A stretch of 50,640 nt of DNA from Actinomycetota bacterium. Its GTDB lineage: Bacteria; Actinomycetota; Actinomycetes; Mycobacteriales; JACQDL01. Where the stretch lies: assembly GCA_016201065.1 (NCBI GenBank), contig JACQDL010000022.1, positions 1 to 50,640 on the forward strand, read 5' to 3'. The translations under genes and the position numbers were made by a program. The notes beneath the pieces were generated by a model. The model saw only the letters and a program-made list of their open reading frames with translations. It ran no database searches and was not told the DNA's origin. Shown piece by piece: positions 25,768 through 35,566 of the stretch. Numbering within the stretch: the stretch's first letter is position 1; every line of letters starts with the position of its first letter.

Positions 25768-27225
25768 GTGCTGCTGACCGTGACCATGACCCGCGCTCCG
25801 GCGACCGACCTGGGATACCTGTTGCACAAGCATCCGCAGCGGGTGCAGACCTTCGAGGTCGGCGTCGGGACCGCGCACGTCTTCTACCCCGAGGCCACGG
25901 AGGCACGCTGCACCGCCGCGCTGTTGCTGGAGGTCGACCCGGTCGGGCTCGTGCGGGGGCGCAAGGGGCCGGCCGGGGACGGGTTCGCGCTCGGCCAGTA
26001 CGTCAACGACCGCCCCTACGCCGCATCCAGCATGCTCGCCGTCGCGATGACCAGGGTCTTCAAGACCGCGATGACCGGCCGCTGCGAGGCGCGCCCGGAT
26101 CTCGCCGCCGCGCCGCTGCCGCTGGAGCTGCACGTGCCGGCGCTGCCGTGCCGGGGTGGACCGGACCTCGCGTCGCGGCTGTTCGAGCCGCTCGGGTGGC
26201 AGGTCGGGGCGGCGAGTGTGCCGCTGGACGAGCAGTTCCCCGACTGGGGGGACTCGCGCTACGTCGACCTGCGGCTGACCGGTGAGCTGCGGCTGGCCGA
26301 CGCGCTCAACCACCTCTACGTCCTGCTGCCCGTCCTCGACGACGCCAAGCACTACTGGGTCAGCCCGGACGAGGTCGACAAGCTCATCCGGGCCGGCGGT
26401 GGCTGGCTCGGCAGCCATCCGGAGCGCGCGCTGATCACCCGCCGGTACCTGGCACACCGCGCCACGTTGGTCCGCTCCGCCGTCGCCCGCCTCGCTGAGG
26501 TCGACGACACCGAACCGGAGCGGCTCGACAACGCCACCGACGCCGCCGAGGTCGGTGAGGAAGGGGTCGGCGAGGAGCCGGAGCGCCCGGTGCCACTCGT
26601 GCAGCAGCGGCACGGCGCCGTCCTCGCCGCGCTGCGGGCGTCCGGCGCACAGCGGGTCGCCGATCTGGGCTGCGGCGACGGCGCCCTGCTGGCCCGCCTC
26701 CTCGACGAGCCGGCGTTCACGCGGGTCATCGGCGCGGACGTGGCGTCACGCGCGTTGGAACGGGCGGAACGGCGGCTCAAGCTCGACCGGATGCCGGAGC
26801 GCAAGCGGGAGCGGCTCAGCCTGATCACATCGTCGCTGACCTACCGGGACGACCGGCTCGCCGGGCTGGACGCCGCCGTCCTGATGGAGGTGATCGAGCA
26901 CGTGGACCCGCCCCGGCTGCCGGCGCTGGAGCGCACCGTCTTCGGCGACGCCGCACCGCGCACGGTCCTCGTGACCACCCCGAACGTCGAGCACAACGTG
27001 CGGTTCGAGAGCCTGCCCGCCGGGACGATGCGGCACCGGGATCACCGGTTCGAGTGGAGCCGGGCGCAGTTTCGCGACTGGGCCGCGCGGGTGGCCGCCG
27101 CCCACGGCTACACCGTCCGGTTCCTGCCCGTGGGGACCGACGACCCCGAGGTCGGGCCGCCCACCCAGATGGCCGTGTTCACCAAGGCGGCCGGCGGCAA
27201 CGGTGTGGACGAGGTGAGCGCGTGA
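25768..27225 (+). CDS. hen1: 3'-terminal RNA ribose 2'-O-methyltransferase Hen1
   Basis: 485 residues from a GTG (MLLTVTMTRAPATDLGYLLHKHP), the signature start of bacterial Hen1. The N-terminal half (to about 260) is the bacterial Hen1 region that activates the Pnkp ligase. The C-terminal half is the methyltransferase: motif I VADLGCGDGALLARLL, then EVIEHVDPPRL carrying the metal-binding Glu-x-x-Glu-His, and the later RHRDHRFEWSRAQF histidine. It methylates the 2'-OH at the 3' end of broken RNA before ligation, marking the repaired site against recutting. Its stop overlaps the Pnkp start. Confidence 0.93.
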   Translation: MLLTVTMTRAPATDLGYLLHKHPQRVQTFEVGVGTAHVFYPEATEARCTAALLLEVDPVGLVRGRKGPAGDGFALGQYVNDRPYAASSMLAVAMTRVFKTAMTGRCEARPDLAAAPLPLELHVPALPCRGGPDLASRLFEPLGWQVGAASVPLDEQFPDWGDSRYVDLRLTGELRLADALNHLYVLLPVLDDAKHYWVSPDEVDKLIRAGGGWLGSHPERALITRRYLAHRATLVRSAVARLAEVDDTEPERLDNATDAAEVGEEGVGEEPERPVPLVQQRHGAVLAALRASGAQRVADLGCGDGALLARLLDEPAFTRVIGADVASRALERAERRLKLDRMPERKRERLSLITSSLTYRDDRLAGLDAAVLMEVIEHVDPPRLPALERTVFGDAAPRTVLVTTPNVEHNVRFESLPAGTMRHRDHRFEWSRAQFRDWAARVAAAHGYTVRFLPVGTDDPEVGPPTQMAVFTKAAGGNGVDEVSA

Positions 27226-29828
27226 CCGGCATCGCGGAAGAGACCCCCGTCGCAGCGGCCCGTGAGCTGGCCGTGCCCGCGCTCAGCCTCGTCGTGCTCG
27301 TCGGGGCGAGCGGCTCCGGCAAGTCGACGTTCGCCGCCCACCAGTTCCGGCGGACCGAGGTGATCAGCAGCGACTTCTGCCGGGGGCTGGTCGCCGACGA
27401 CGAGAACGATCAGGCCGCCACGCCGGCCGCCTTCGACGTCCTCAACTACATTGTTGCCAAGCGGCTCGCCGCGGGACGGCTGACCGTCGTCGACGCCACC
27501 AACGTGCAGCCGGACGCCCGCAGGAAGCTCGTCGCGCTCGCCAAGGAGCACGACGTGCTCCCGGTCGCGATCGTTCTCGACATCCCGGAGCGGGTGTGTG
27601 TCGAGCGCAACGCCGCGCGCCCCGACCGCGACTTCAGCCCGCGGGTCGTGCGGCGGCAGCGGGACCTGCTCCGCCGAAGCCTGCGCGGGTTGCCGCGGGA
27701 GGGTTTCCGCACCGTCCACGTCCTCACCACCGCCGACGAGGTCGACGCCGCGACCGTCGTGCGCACCCGGCTCTACAACGATCTGCGGCACGAGGCCGGA
27801 CCGTTCGACGTCATCGGCGACGTCCACGGTTGCCGCGACGAGCTGGAAACCCTTCTCGCCGAGCTCGGGTACGCCATCGCGCGCGACGGCGCGGACCGGG
27901 CGGTCGGCGCCCACCACCCCTCGGGTCGGCGGGCCGTCTTCGTCGGCGACCTCGTCGATCGCGGCCCCGACACGCCCGGCGTGCTCCGCCTGGTGATGGG
28001 GATGGTCACGGCGGGGGACGCCTTCGTGGTGGCCGGCAATCATGAGGCGAAGCTGCACCGCGCGTTGCGCGGCCGGAAGGTCCAGGTCACCCACGGTCTC
28101 GCCGAGTCGCTGGAACAGCTCGACGCCGAGCCGCCGGAGTTCCGGGCCGAGGTCGAGCGGTTCATCGACGGGCTGATCTCGCACTTCGTCCTGGACGGCG
28201 GGGGGCTTGCCGTGGCTCACGCCGGCATCGCCGAGCGCTACCAGGGCCGGGCGTCGGGGCGGGTGCGCACGTTCTGCCTGTACGGCGACACGACCGGCGA
28301 GACGGACGAGTTCGGCCTGCCGGTCCGCTACCCGTGGGCCGACGACTACCGCGGCTCGGCGATGGTCCTCTACGGCCACACCCCGATCCCGACCCCGGAG
28401 TGGGTGAACAACACCCTCTGCCTGGACACCGGCTGCGTGTTCGGCGGGAGCCTCACCGCGTTGCGCTACCCCGAGCGGGAGCTCGTCGCCGTCCCGGCCG
28501 CGCGGGTGTACTACGCCCCGGCGAAGCCGTTCCCCGCGAACCCGGACGCCGCACCGGAGGCAGCCGGCGGTGCCGGCCGGCGCGACCCGGACGTGCTCGA
28601 CATCGCCGATGTGCTGGGCAGCCGGGTCATCGAGACCGGACATCACGGCCGGGTGAGCGTCCGGGAGGAGAACGCCGCGGCAGCCCTGGAGGTGATGAGC
28701 CGGTTCGCGCTCGACCCGAGGTGGTTGCTGTACCTGCCGCCCACGATGAGCCCGGTCGCGACGTCCACCCGCGACGGGCTGCTGGAGCACCCCGAGCAGG
28801 CGTTCGACGCCTACCGTGCCGAGGGCGTTGCGGCCGTCGTGTGCGAGGAGAAGCACATGGGCTCCCGCGCTGTCGTCGTGCTTCCCCGCGACGCCGCCGC
28901 GGCGCGGCGCCGGTTCGGGGCGCCCGGCGGTACCACCGGCGCGGTGCACACCCGCACCGGCCGCCCGTTCTTCGGGCCGGCCCGCACCGAGGCACTGCTC
29001 GCTCGGCTGCGCGCCGCGGCCGAGCGGGCCGGCCTGTTCGACGAGCTCGGCACGGACTGGCTGCTGCTCGACGCGGAGCTCCTGCCATGGAGCGTGAAGG
29101 CGTTGGATCTACTGAGGAGCCAGTACGCCGCCGTGGGCGCCGCCGCCCATTCGGCGCTGCCGGTCGCCGTCCGCGCGCTGGAGACGGCCACCGCGGCCGG
29201 CCTCGACACGGCGGGGCTGCTCGACCGGACCCGGTCCCGGCTGGGGAACGCCGCCGGCTTCAGGGCCGCCTACCGCCGGTACTGCTGGCCGACCGACGGC
29301 CTGGCCGGCGTGCGCCTCGCGCCGTTCCAGCTGCTCGCCAGCGAGGCGGCGACGTACCACGACCGGCCGCACGCATGGCACCTCGACGTCGCCGATCGTC
29401 TCGCCGTGGCCGACCCCGACCTGATCGCCACCACGGGCCGGACCGTGGTCGACACCACCGACCCGGAGTCGGTGACCGCGGCGACCGGGTGGTGGGAGGA
29501 GCTCACCGCCTCCGGGGGCGAGGGCATGGTGGTCAAACCCGCGGCGAACCTGGTCCGCGGCCGCCGTGGGTTGGTGCAGCCCGGGCTCAAGGTCCGGGGC
29601 CGCGAGTACCTGCGCATCATCTACGGTCCCGACTACACCGAGCCGGCGAACCTGGAGCGGCTGCGGGTCCGGGGGCTCGGGCACAAGCGCTCCCTCGCCG
29701 CCCGGGAGCACGCCCTGGGGTTGGAGTCGTTGGAGCGCGCTGCGCGCGGCGAACCGCTGTGGCGGGTCCACGAGTGCGTCTTCGCGGTGCTCGCCCTCGA
29801 ATCCGAGCCGGTCGATCCCCGACTGTGA
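27222..29828 (+). CDS. pnkp: polynucleotide kinase-phosphatase-ligase Pnkp
   Basis: 868 residues (the Clostridium thermocellum protein has 870), GTG overlapping the hen1 stop (GTGA). Three domains are in the known order. The 5' kinase has a P-loop GASGSGKST (28-36). The metallophosphoesterase has GDVHG (about 199-203), FVGDLVDRGPD and VAGNHEAKL and heals 2',3' ends. The adenylyltransferase/ligase has nucleophile Lys544 in EEKHMGSRA. With Hen1 it forms the bacterial RNA repair complex, thought to mend tRNAs cut by ribotoxins. All active-site motifs look intact. Confidence 0.95.
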   Translation: MTGIAEETPVAAARELAVPALSLVVLVGASGSGKSTFAAHQFRRTEVISSDFCRGLVADDENDQAATPAAFDVLNYIVAKRLAAGRLTVVDATNVQPDARRKLVALAKEHDVLPVAIVLDIPERVCVERNAARPDRDFSPRVVRRQRDLLRRSLRGLPREGFRTVHVLTTADEVDAATVVRTRLYNDLRHEAGPFDVIGDVHGCRDELETLLAELGYAIARDGADRAVGAHHPSGRRAVFVGDLVDRGPDTPGVLRLVMGMVTAGDAFVVAGNHEAKLHRALRGRKVQVTHGLAESLEQLDAEPPEFRAEVERFIDGLISHFVLDGGGLAVAHAGIAERYQGRASGRVRTFCLYGDTTGETDEFGLPVRYPWADDYRGSAMVLYGHTPIPTPEWVNNTLCLDTGCVFGGSLTALRYPERELVAVPAARVYYAPAKPFPANPDAAPEAAGGAGRRDPDVLDIADVLGSRVIETGHHGRVSVREENAAAALEVMSRFALDPRWLLYLPPTMSPVATSTRDGLLEHPEQAFDAYRAEGVAAVVCEEKHMGSRAVVVLPRDAAAARRRFGAPGGTTGAVHTRTGRPFFGPARTEALLARLRAAAERAGLFDELGTDWLLLDAELLPWSVKALDLLRSQYAAVGAAAHSALPVAVRALETATAAGLDTAGLLDRTRSRLGNAAGFRAAYRRYCWPTDGLAGVRLAPFQLLASEAATYHDRPHAWHLDVADRLAVADPDLIATTGRTVVDTTDPESVTAATGWWEELTASGGEGMVVKPAANLVRGRRGLVQPGLKVRGREYLRIIYGPDYTEPANLERLRVRGLGHKRSLAAREHALGLESLERAARGEPLWRVHECVFAVLALESEPVDPRL

Positions 29829-29842
29829 GCCCGCAGCCGGTC

Positions 29843-29868
29843 GGGTTCGCCGGACGGGTTCGCCGGAC
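29843..29868 (+). repeat. tandem 13-bp repeat after pnkp
   Basis: GGGTTCGCCGGAC occurs twice in direct tandem in the 141-bp gap before the P-type ATPase gene, 15 bases after the pnkp stop. No function is apparent. Confidence 0.6.
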
Positions 29869-29969
29869 GGGCACGGCTAAGGGTCCGAGGTCCCTTGCCG
29901 CGCCGCGTCGTGCTCGGAGAGCCTGGTGACGGTTCGCGCGGCGGTCAGGAAGGGGCAGGGCCGGTAGCG

Positions 29970-32639
29970 ATGGGCTCAGAGGAGCGGATCGGCGAGGCGT
30001 CGCGGACGATCGGCCTGTCCACGGCTGAGGCCGCGGCACAACTCGTGCAGCACGGGCCGAACCGGGTCGCGGCGCAACGCCGCACGCCGGTATGGCGGCG
30101 GGTGCTGGGCCAGCTGCGCGACCCGCTCATCCTGGTGCTGCTCGTCGCGGTCGCCCTGACGCTGGCCACCGGGGACTTCCCGGACGCGATCATCATCATC
30201 GTCGTGGTGGTGGCGAACAGCACCGTGGGCGTGGTCCAGGAGGTCAAGGCCGACGACGCCGTCGCCGCGCTGTCGGCACTGGCCGCGCCGACCGCCCGGG
30301 TGCGGCGGGACGGGGCGTCCCGTTCGGTGCCGGCCGAGGAGGTGGTCCCCGGCGACGTCATCGAGCTCGCCGAGGGAGACATCGTCCCGGCCGACGCGGA
30401 CGTGCTCGAGGCGGTGGCGCTGCTCGTCGACGAGGCGGCACTGACCGGGGAGTCGGTGCCGGTCGACAAGGCGGCATCCGGTGCCGGTGAGCGGACCGAC
30501 CGGCTCTGGGCGGGCACGGTCGTCGTGCGCGGGCGCGGGGTCGCGGTCGTGACCGGCACCGGGGCGGCCAGCGCCATGGGGCGGATCGCCGGCCTGCTCG
30601 AGGGCGGTCCATCGCTCACGCCGTTGCAGCGCCGCCTCGTCGGCCTGGGCCGGGTGCTGGCGGCCGTCGCGGTCGTGCTCTGCCTGGTCGTGATGGTGCT
30701 GGGGCTGCTCCAGGGTCAGCCGCTGGAGCTCATGGTGGTGACGGCGATCAGCCTGGTGGTGGCCGCCGTACCGGAGTCGCTGCCGGCCGTCGTCACGCTC
30801 TCGTTGGCCCTCGGTGCCAAGCGGATGGCCGCCCGCAACGCGATCATCCGTCGACTTCCGGCCGTGGAGACGCTGGGGTCGGTCACGATCATCGCCACCG
30901 ACAAGACCGGCACCCTGACCGAGGGACGGATGGTCGTGGAGTCGCTGTGGACGCCGGCCGTGGAGGCCACCGTCACCGGATCGGGCTACGCCCCGGAGGG
31001 CGAGGTGCTCACCGATGCCGGCCCGGCGACGGTCGGGTCCGCGCCCGAGATCATCGCACTCCTCGCGGCGGCGGTGCGGTGCAACGACGCGTCGCTGCAA
31101 CCCCCGGCAGCGGGGTCACCGCAGTGGGAGTCGGTCGGCGATCCGACCGAGGCCGCGCTGCTGGCCGCCGGTGGCAAGGTCGGGCTGACCCGCGAGTCCC
31201 TGGAACGGGAGGCCATCAGGGTCGCCGAGATTCCCTTCGACAGCCTCCGCCGCCGGATGACGACCGTGCACCGGCGGGCGACCGGTGGGTTGATCGTGAC
31301 CTGCAAGGGAGCCCCGGAGGTCGTGCTCAGCGCGCCGTTGCTGGCCGACCCGGCCACCCTGCTGGCCGCTGCCTCGGCCCGCGCGGCGGCGTTCGCGGCC
31401 GACGGCTACCGGGTGCTCGCCGTGGCCACCGCACCGCGAGACGACGTGCCGGCCGGTCCCGACGGCCTCGGCGAGGTCGAGGTCGAGGTCGAGCGCGGGC
31501 TGCGGCTGCTCGGTCTGATCGCGATCGCCGACCCACCACGTCCGGCGGCGGCCGCGACCGTCGCTGCCTGCCGGCAGGCGGGCATCACGCCCGTCCTGAT
31601 CACCGGCGACCACATCGCCACGGCACGGTCGGTCGCTCTCCGGCTGGGTGTGATCGATGCCGCGGACACCGTGAGCACCGGCGAACACCTCGCGGCGATG
31701 ACGGCGCCGGAGCTGACCCGCGTCCGGGTGTTCGCCCGCACCAGCCCGGAGCAGAAGCTCGACATCGTGCAGGGCTGGCGCAACGCCGGACAGGTGGTCG
31801 CGATGACCGGCGACGGGGTCAACGACGGGCCGGCGCTGCACCGTGCCGACATCGGCGTGGCGATGGGGCGCCGAGGTACGGAGGTGGCCAGGCAGGCCGC
31901 CGACCTGATCCTCGCCGACGACGACCTGGCGACCGTCGTCGCCGCCGTCGAGGAGGGGCGGCGGGTCTACGCCAACGTCCGGCGCTTCCTGCTGTACGGG
32001 TTGTCCGGTGGCGCCGCCGAGATCGTGGTCATGCTCGTCGGGCCGGCGATCGGGCTGGGCCTGCCGTTGCTGCCGGCGCAGATCCTGTGGATCAACCTCA
32101 TGACGCACGGACTTCCCGGCGTCGCGCTCGGCGCCGAGCCGGTGGAACCGCATGCCATGCGGCAACCTCCACGTCCTCCTGCGGAGAGCGTGCTCGGCAA
32201 CGGCCTCTGGCAGCGGATCGCCCGGCTCGGTGCGGTGATCTCCATCGTCAGCCTCGGCGTGGGTGCCTGGGGACACGCGATCGGCCGCCCGTGGCAGAGC
32301 ATGCTGTTCCTGGCGCTGGCGGCCACCCAGCTCGGCGTGGCGCTCGGGACCCGGGCCCGTCCCGGCACGTGGACCAACCCGTTCCTGCTGGTGGCCGTGC
32401 TCGGTGCGTTCGCCCTACAGGTCAGCGCCCTCTACCTGGCGCCCCTGCAGGACCTGCTCGGCACGACCGCCCTGACCGTCCCCGAGGTCGGTGCGATCGC
32501 CGCCGCGTCAGCCGTGGGCTACCTGGCGGCCCGGATCGACCGGCACCGGAGCGGTAGGGCGAACGTCGGGCGGCTCCGGCGGGTCGGGCGGCTCCGGCGG
32601 GTTCGGCGGGTTCGGGCTAGCCGCCGGCTTCCGCGGTGA
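29970..32639 (+). CDS. P-type cation-transporting ATPase (P2 type, calcium-pump-like)
   Basis: 889 residues from an ATG at 29970. Domains in order: N-terminal cation-ATPase segment, two membrane helices, actuator domain with LTGESVP, a membrane pair with the ion-site motif [14 protein letters not shown], phosphorylation motif DKTGTLT (Asp311), nucleotide domain with KGAPE, hinge [10 protein letters not shown], and six C-terminal membrane helices. The PExLP motif and order fit Ca2+/Mn2+-type pumps (P2A/P2B), although PESLP rather than PEGLP leaves the ion uncertain. The 3' end overlaps the convergent GGDEF/EAL gene by 23 bp and contains an imperfect GGCGG(G/C)T(C/T)CGG repeat. Confidence 0.9.
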   Translation: MGSEERIGEASRTIGLSTAEAAAQLVQHGPNRVAAQRRTPVWRRVLGQLRDPLILVLLVAVALTLATGDFPDAIIIIVVVVANSTVGVVQEVKADDAVAALSALAAPTARVRRDGASRSVPAEEVVPGDVIELAEGDIVPADADVLEAVALLVDEAALTGESVPVDKAASGAGERTDRLWAGTVVVRGRGVAVVTGTGAASAMGRIAGLLEGGPSLTPLQRRLVGLGRVLAAVAVVLCLVVMVLGLLQGQPLELMVVTAISLVVAAVPESLPAVVTLSLALGAKRMAARNAIIRRLPAVETLGSVTIIATDKTGTLTEGRMVVESLWTPAVEATVTGSGYAPEGEVLTDAGPATVGSAPEIIALLAAAVRCNDASLQPPAAGSPQWESVGDPTEAALLAAGGKVGLTRESLEREAIRVAEIPFDSLRRRMTTVHRRATGGLIVTCKGAPEVVLSAPLLADPATLLAAASARAAAFAADGYRVLAVATAPRDDVPAGPDGLGEVEVEVERGLRLLGLIAIADPPRPAAAATVAACRQAGITPVLITGDHIATARSVALRLGVIDAADTVSTGEHLAAMTAPELTRVRVFARTSPEQKLDIVQGWRNAGQVVAMTGDGVNDGPALHRADIGVAMGRRGTEVARQAADLILADDDLATVVAAVEEGRRVYANVRRFLLYGLSGGAAEIVVMLVGPAIGLGLPLLPAQILWINLMTHGLPGVALGAEPVEPHAMRQPPRPPAESVLGNGLWQRIARLGAVISIVSLGVGAWGHAIGRPWQSMLFLALAATQLGVALGTRARPGTWTNPFLLVAVLGAFALQVSALYLAPLQDLLGTTALTVPEVGAIAAASAVGYLAARIDRHRSGRANVGRLRRVGRLRRVRRVRASRRLPR

Positions 32640-34641
32640 CCGCCTCCGCCACGTTCGACGGATCCCAGCGCGCGTGCCACTCCAGGAACGCGTCCGCCGG
32701 CAGCGGCCGGGAGATGCGGTAGCCCTGCGCCGAGTCGCAGCCGTAGTCGGCGAGAGCGCTCATCGACTGCTGAGTCTCGACGCCCTCGGCGATCGCGGTC
32801 AGGCCGAGGTTGTGCCCGAGCTCGACGACGCTGTGCACGATGAGGGCGTTGCCCGGGTCCCGGTCCATGGTCATGACGAACGAGCGGTCCACCTTGAGAT
32901 CGGTGACAGGAAGCGCCCTGAGCTGCGCGAGGCTGGTGTAGCCGGCACCGAAGTCGTCGATGGCGATGCGAACGCCCAGGCCGTGCAGCCGCGTGAGCAG
33001 CCGCGCCGCCCGGACCGGTTCGGTCATGATGGTGGTCTCGGTGACTTCCAGCTCGAGCAGGTGCGCGGGCACGCCGTGCTTGGCGAGCAGCTCGGCAACC
33101 TCGTCGTAGAGGTGCTCGTCGACGAGGTTGCGGGCGGAGAGGTTGACCGCGACGGGGAGCTCAAGCCCGATGGCAGCCCAGCTCCGGACCTGCGCCAGCG
33201 CCGTGTCGAGGACGGAGTGGGTCAGCGGCTTGATCAGCCCGGTGTGCTCGGCGAGCGGGATGAACTGGTCCGGGGGGATCAGCCCGCGTTCCGGATGCTG
33301 CCAGCGGACCAGGGCCTCGACACCGCAGACCCGTCCGCTCCGGAGGTTGATCTTCGGTTGGTAGTGCAGGACGAGCTCATCCCGGTCCAGGCCGCGGCGG
33401 AGCTGGCCGAGCAGCGCCAGACCGCCGGGGGAGCCCCGGTCCAGGTCGGCGGAGTAGGAGCACACACCGACGCTGTGCTTCTTCGCCAGATACATCGCGA
33501 TCTCCGCACGCTGCATCAGGGCCATCGCGTCGGTGCCGTGGATGCCGGAGACCGCCACACCGATGCTCGCCTCGACGTTCAGCTCCACACCGGCGATCAC
33601 GAATGGCTCGGTCAGGCTGGCCCGGAGCCGTTCGGCGACCAGCTCGGCGCCGCCAGCGTCCTCGACGTCGGGGAGCAGGATCGCGAACTCGTCCCCGCCG
33701 AGCCGGCCGATCGTGTCGGTCTCGCGGAGCGCGGCGGACAGTCGGGGTCCGATCTGCTGGAGCAGGTCGTCGCCGTGCTGGTGACCGAAGGTCTCGTTGA
33801 CCTCCTTGAACCGGTCCAGGTCGAGGAGGAGCAGGCCGGCGGCCGTACGGCGGCGTCGCCCGGTCCGCAGCGCCTGTTCGAACCGGTCCGTGAGCAGGCT
33901 CCGGTTGGGCAGGCCGGTGAGCTCGTCGTGCAACGAGCTGTGCACCGCGCGCTCTCGTTGCTGGTTGAGCTGGCGCTGGACCCGGCGAAGCACCGAGGAG
34001 AACAGGGCGACCAGCAGCATGCCGGCCAGCAATGTCGCCGGGGTCGCCCACGAGATGAAGGTTTCCAGCATGCCCAGCTCGGCCAGCGCGTCGAGCGCCT
34101 GCTGGTGGTGCCGTTCGGCCTCCCCCTCGACGAGGCGTTCGATCAGGCCGAAGCTGGGGTCGACGTCGCGGTCGTCGATCTGGAGCGCGGTCGCGGTGTC
34201 GGCCCGGTCGACGGCGGCGAACATCGCGGCGATGGCGTTCAGGTACCCGCCGTGTTCGGTGCGGACCCGCGCCACGGCCGCCTGGTCAGCTGGCGAGCCA
34301 TCGCGCGTTACCTGCTCCAGGGCGGCCAGCAGCTCGGCCGCGGCCGCGTCGTAGCGGGCCCGGACCTCGGGGCCGGGCTCCAGCCGGTACTTGCGCTCCA
34401 GCGACTCCTCGGCGGCGACCGCCCGCGCGGCGCGGGCGTACCCGTCCGAGAGCCGGTTGGTGCTGATCGCACGCTGCGCCGAGTGTGCCGTGGCGTGTGC
34501 TGCCCACTGCGCGAAGCCGCTGACCAGCAGCACGACCCCGACCAGACCGGCGGTGGCGAGGCGGCGGGTCCTCCCGGTCACCTCGCGCGCGCCAGAGTCA
34601 TCGGTGGCGATGCGCCCCATGACCTCACCCATCGGCGGCAT
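32617..34641 (-). CDS. membrane GGDEF/EAL cyclic-di-GMP protein
   Basis: 674 residues from an ATG at 34641; ATGs at 34632 and 34620 are alternatives. A membrane helix near residues 29-47 and a second near 196-216 enclose an extracytoplasmic helical sensor of about 150 residues. Then comes a diguanylate cyclase domain with an intact GGDEF (315-319) and a phosphodiesterase domain with EAL (442-444), NLSARNL, EVTETT, DDFGAGYTSL and EGVE. Both halves keep their catalytic signatures, so it could make and degrade c-di-GMP. The sensed signal is unknown. Confidence 0.93.
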   Translation of the reverse strand: MPPMGEVMGRIATDDSGAREVTGRTRRLATAGLVGVVLLVSGFAQWAAHATAHSAQRAISTNRLSDGYARAARAVAAEESLERKYRLEPGPEVRARYDAAAAELLAALEQVTRDGSPADQAAVARVRTEHGGYLNAIAAMFAAVDRADTATALQIDDRDVDPSFGLIERLVEGEAERHHQQALDALAELGMLETFISWATPATLLAGMLLVALFSSVLRRVQRQLNQQRERAVHSSLHDELTGLPNRSLLTDRFEQALRTGRRRRTAAGLLLLDLDRFKEVNETFGHQHGDDLLQQIGPRLSAALRETDTIGRLGGDEFAILLPDVEDAGGAELVAERLRASLTEPFVIAGVELNVEASIGVAVSGIHGTDAMALMQRAEIAMYLAKKHSVGVCSYSADLDRGSPGGLALLGQLRRGLDRDELVLHYQPKINLRSGRVCGVEALVRWQHPERGLIPPDQFIPLAEHTGLIKPLTHSVLDTALAQVRSWAAIGLELPVAVNLSARNLVDEHLYDEVAELLAKHGVPAHLLELEVTETTIMTEPVRAARLLTRLHGLGVRIAIDDFGAGYTSLAQLRALPVTDLKVDRSFVMTMDRDPGNALIVHSVVELGHNLGLTAIAEGVETQQSMSALADYGCDSAQGYRISRPLPADAFLEWHARWDPSNVAEAVTAEAGG

Positions 34642-34679
34642 CCGGGTGCGGCTGAGCGGAATACCAAGCTTGGTGTTGC

Positions 34680-35444
34680 TCAGCCGGCTGGTTCCGCCCC
34701 GCGGGCGAGCTGCAGGGCACCCCGGATGGCGACCGGATCGTGTCCCGGCGCGAGCTGGGCGGTGAGCGTGAGCGCCGTGCGGGCGTAGTGCAGTGCGAGC
34801 CGTTGGGCTGCCAGTGCGGGGTCGCCCGCGACGACGGCGGCGACGATGTCGGCGTGCTCGCGCGCACCGGTGGCCCAGGCCAGCGGCCCGACCAGGACCT
34901 GGGCGCGGTAGCGCTGCGCATGGTCGCGGAGGGTCGCCGCTAGTGCCGTCATCCGGTCGCCGGCGTGCCGGATGAGGGTCGCGTGGAACTTGCCGTGCGG
35001 CACCTCCCAGGCGAGCGTGTCCCGCGACTCGGCCACCCGGTCCATCTCGTCGAGCAGCTCGCGGAGTCGGGCCAGATCGTCCGCGGTGGTCTGCCGGACA
35101 CTGATCGAGATGGCGAGCGTCTCCAGTGCGATGCGGATGCCGTAGAGGTCGTCGAGGTCGGCCACGCTGCCGCTGGTCACCCGAGCCTTGCGGTTCGGCG
35201 TGGACTCGATCAGCCCCTCACGCTCCAGCAGCCGCAGCGCCTCCCGCAACGGGGTGCGGCTCACGCCGAACTCCTGGGCGAGCTTGACCTGGGAGAAGGC
35301 GCACTCGGGGGCGAACGCCCCGGACAGGATCGCGCCGCGCAGCCGGCCGTACACCTCGTAGGTTGTCTGGCCGGTGTGGTCCGAGCCGGTGGAGCCGGTG
35401 GAGCCGGCGCCCGATCCGTCCGCCGCGCTGTCGGTCTCCGTCAC
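34680..35444 (-). CDS. GntR-family (FadR/FCD subgroup) regulator
   Basis: 254 residues from a GTG at 35444 with AGGGGG upstream. A low-complexity Gly/Ser/Thr-rich N-terminus (to about 25) precedes a GntR winged helix (YEVYGRLRGAILSGAF, FSQVKLAQEFGVSRTPLREALRLLEREGLI). The FCD effector domain follows, with DLYGIRIALETLAI and a metal-site histidine pattern (HGKFHATLIRHAG, then AREHADIVAAVVAGD). Such regulators respond to small carboxylic acids. A CTGTATACAG palindrome at 35531 is its probable site. It is followed closely by the GGDEF/EAL gene. Confidence 0.9.
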   Translation of the reverse strand: MTETDSAADGSGAGSTGSTGSDHTGQTTYEVYGRLRGAILSGAFAPECAFSQVKLAQEFGVSRTPLREALRLLEREGLIESTPNRKARVTSGSVADLDDLYGIRIALETLAISISVRQTTADDLARLRELLDEMDRVAESRDTLAWEVPHGKFHATLIRHAGDRMTALAATLRDHAQRYRAQVLVGPLAWATGAREHADIVAAVVAGDPALAAQRLALHYARTALTLTAQLAPGHDPVAIRGALQLARGAEPAG

Positions 35445-35530
35445 ACCGGCCCCCTGTCCGCCGCCGGATTCTGCGCGGTCGTTCGCCCCTGGGTGACTGG
35501 GAGCCGAGCGTACTGCATGGGATGGAAGAT

Positions 35531-35540
35531 CTGTATACAG
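35531..35540. promoter_or_regulatory. CTGTATACAG palindrome upstream of the GntR gene
   Basis: A perfect 10-bp palindrome about 87 bp before the GntR start, in the gap after the TetR gene. FadR/FCD regulators frequently bind GTATAC-cored sites, so autoregulation is plausible. Confidence 0.5.
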
Positions 35541-35566
35541 CCGGCCCGAGTCCTGGTCGTCCGGCC

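Noticed and set aside
25609-26613. Long minus-strand frame antisense to hen1, upstream of and in frame with the SAM methyltransferase
   Set aside because: Only 24733-25398 (and perhaps the fragment to 25608) reads as real protein; the rest mirrors hen1 codons.
27108-28949. 613-residue open frame antisense to pnkp
   Set aside because: Fully opposite to a complete Pnkp with all catalytic motifs; typical antisense shadow.
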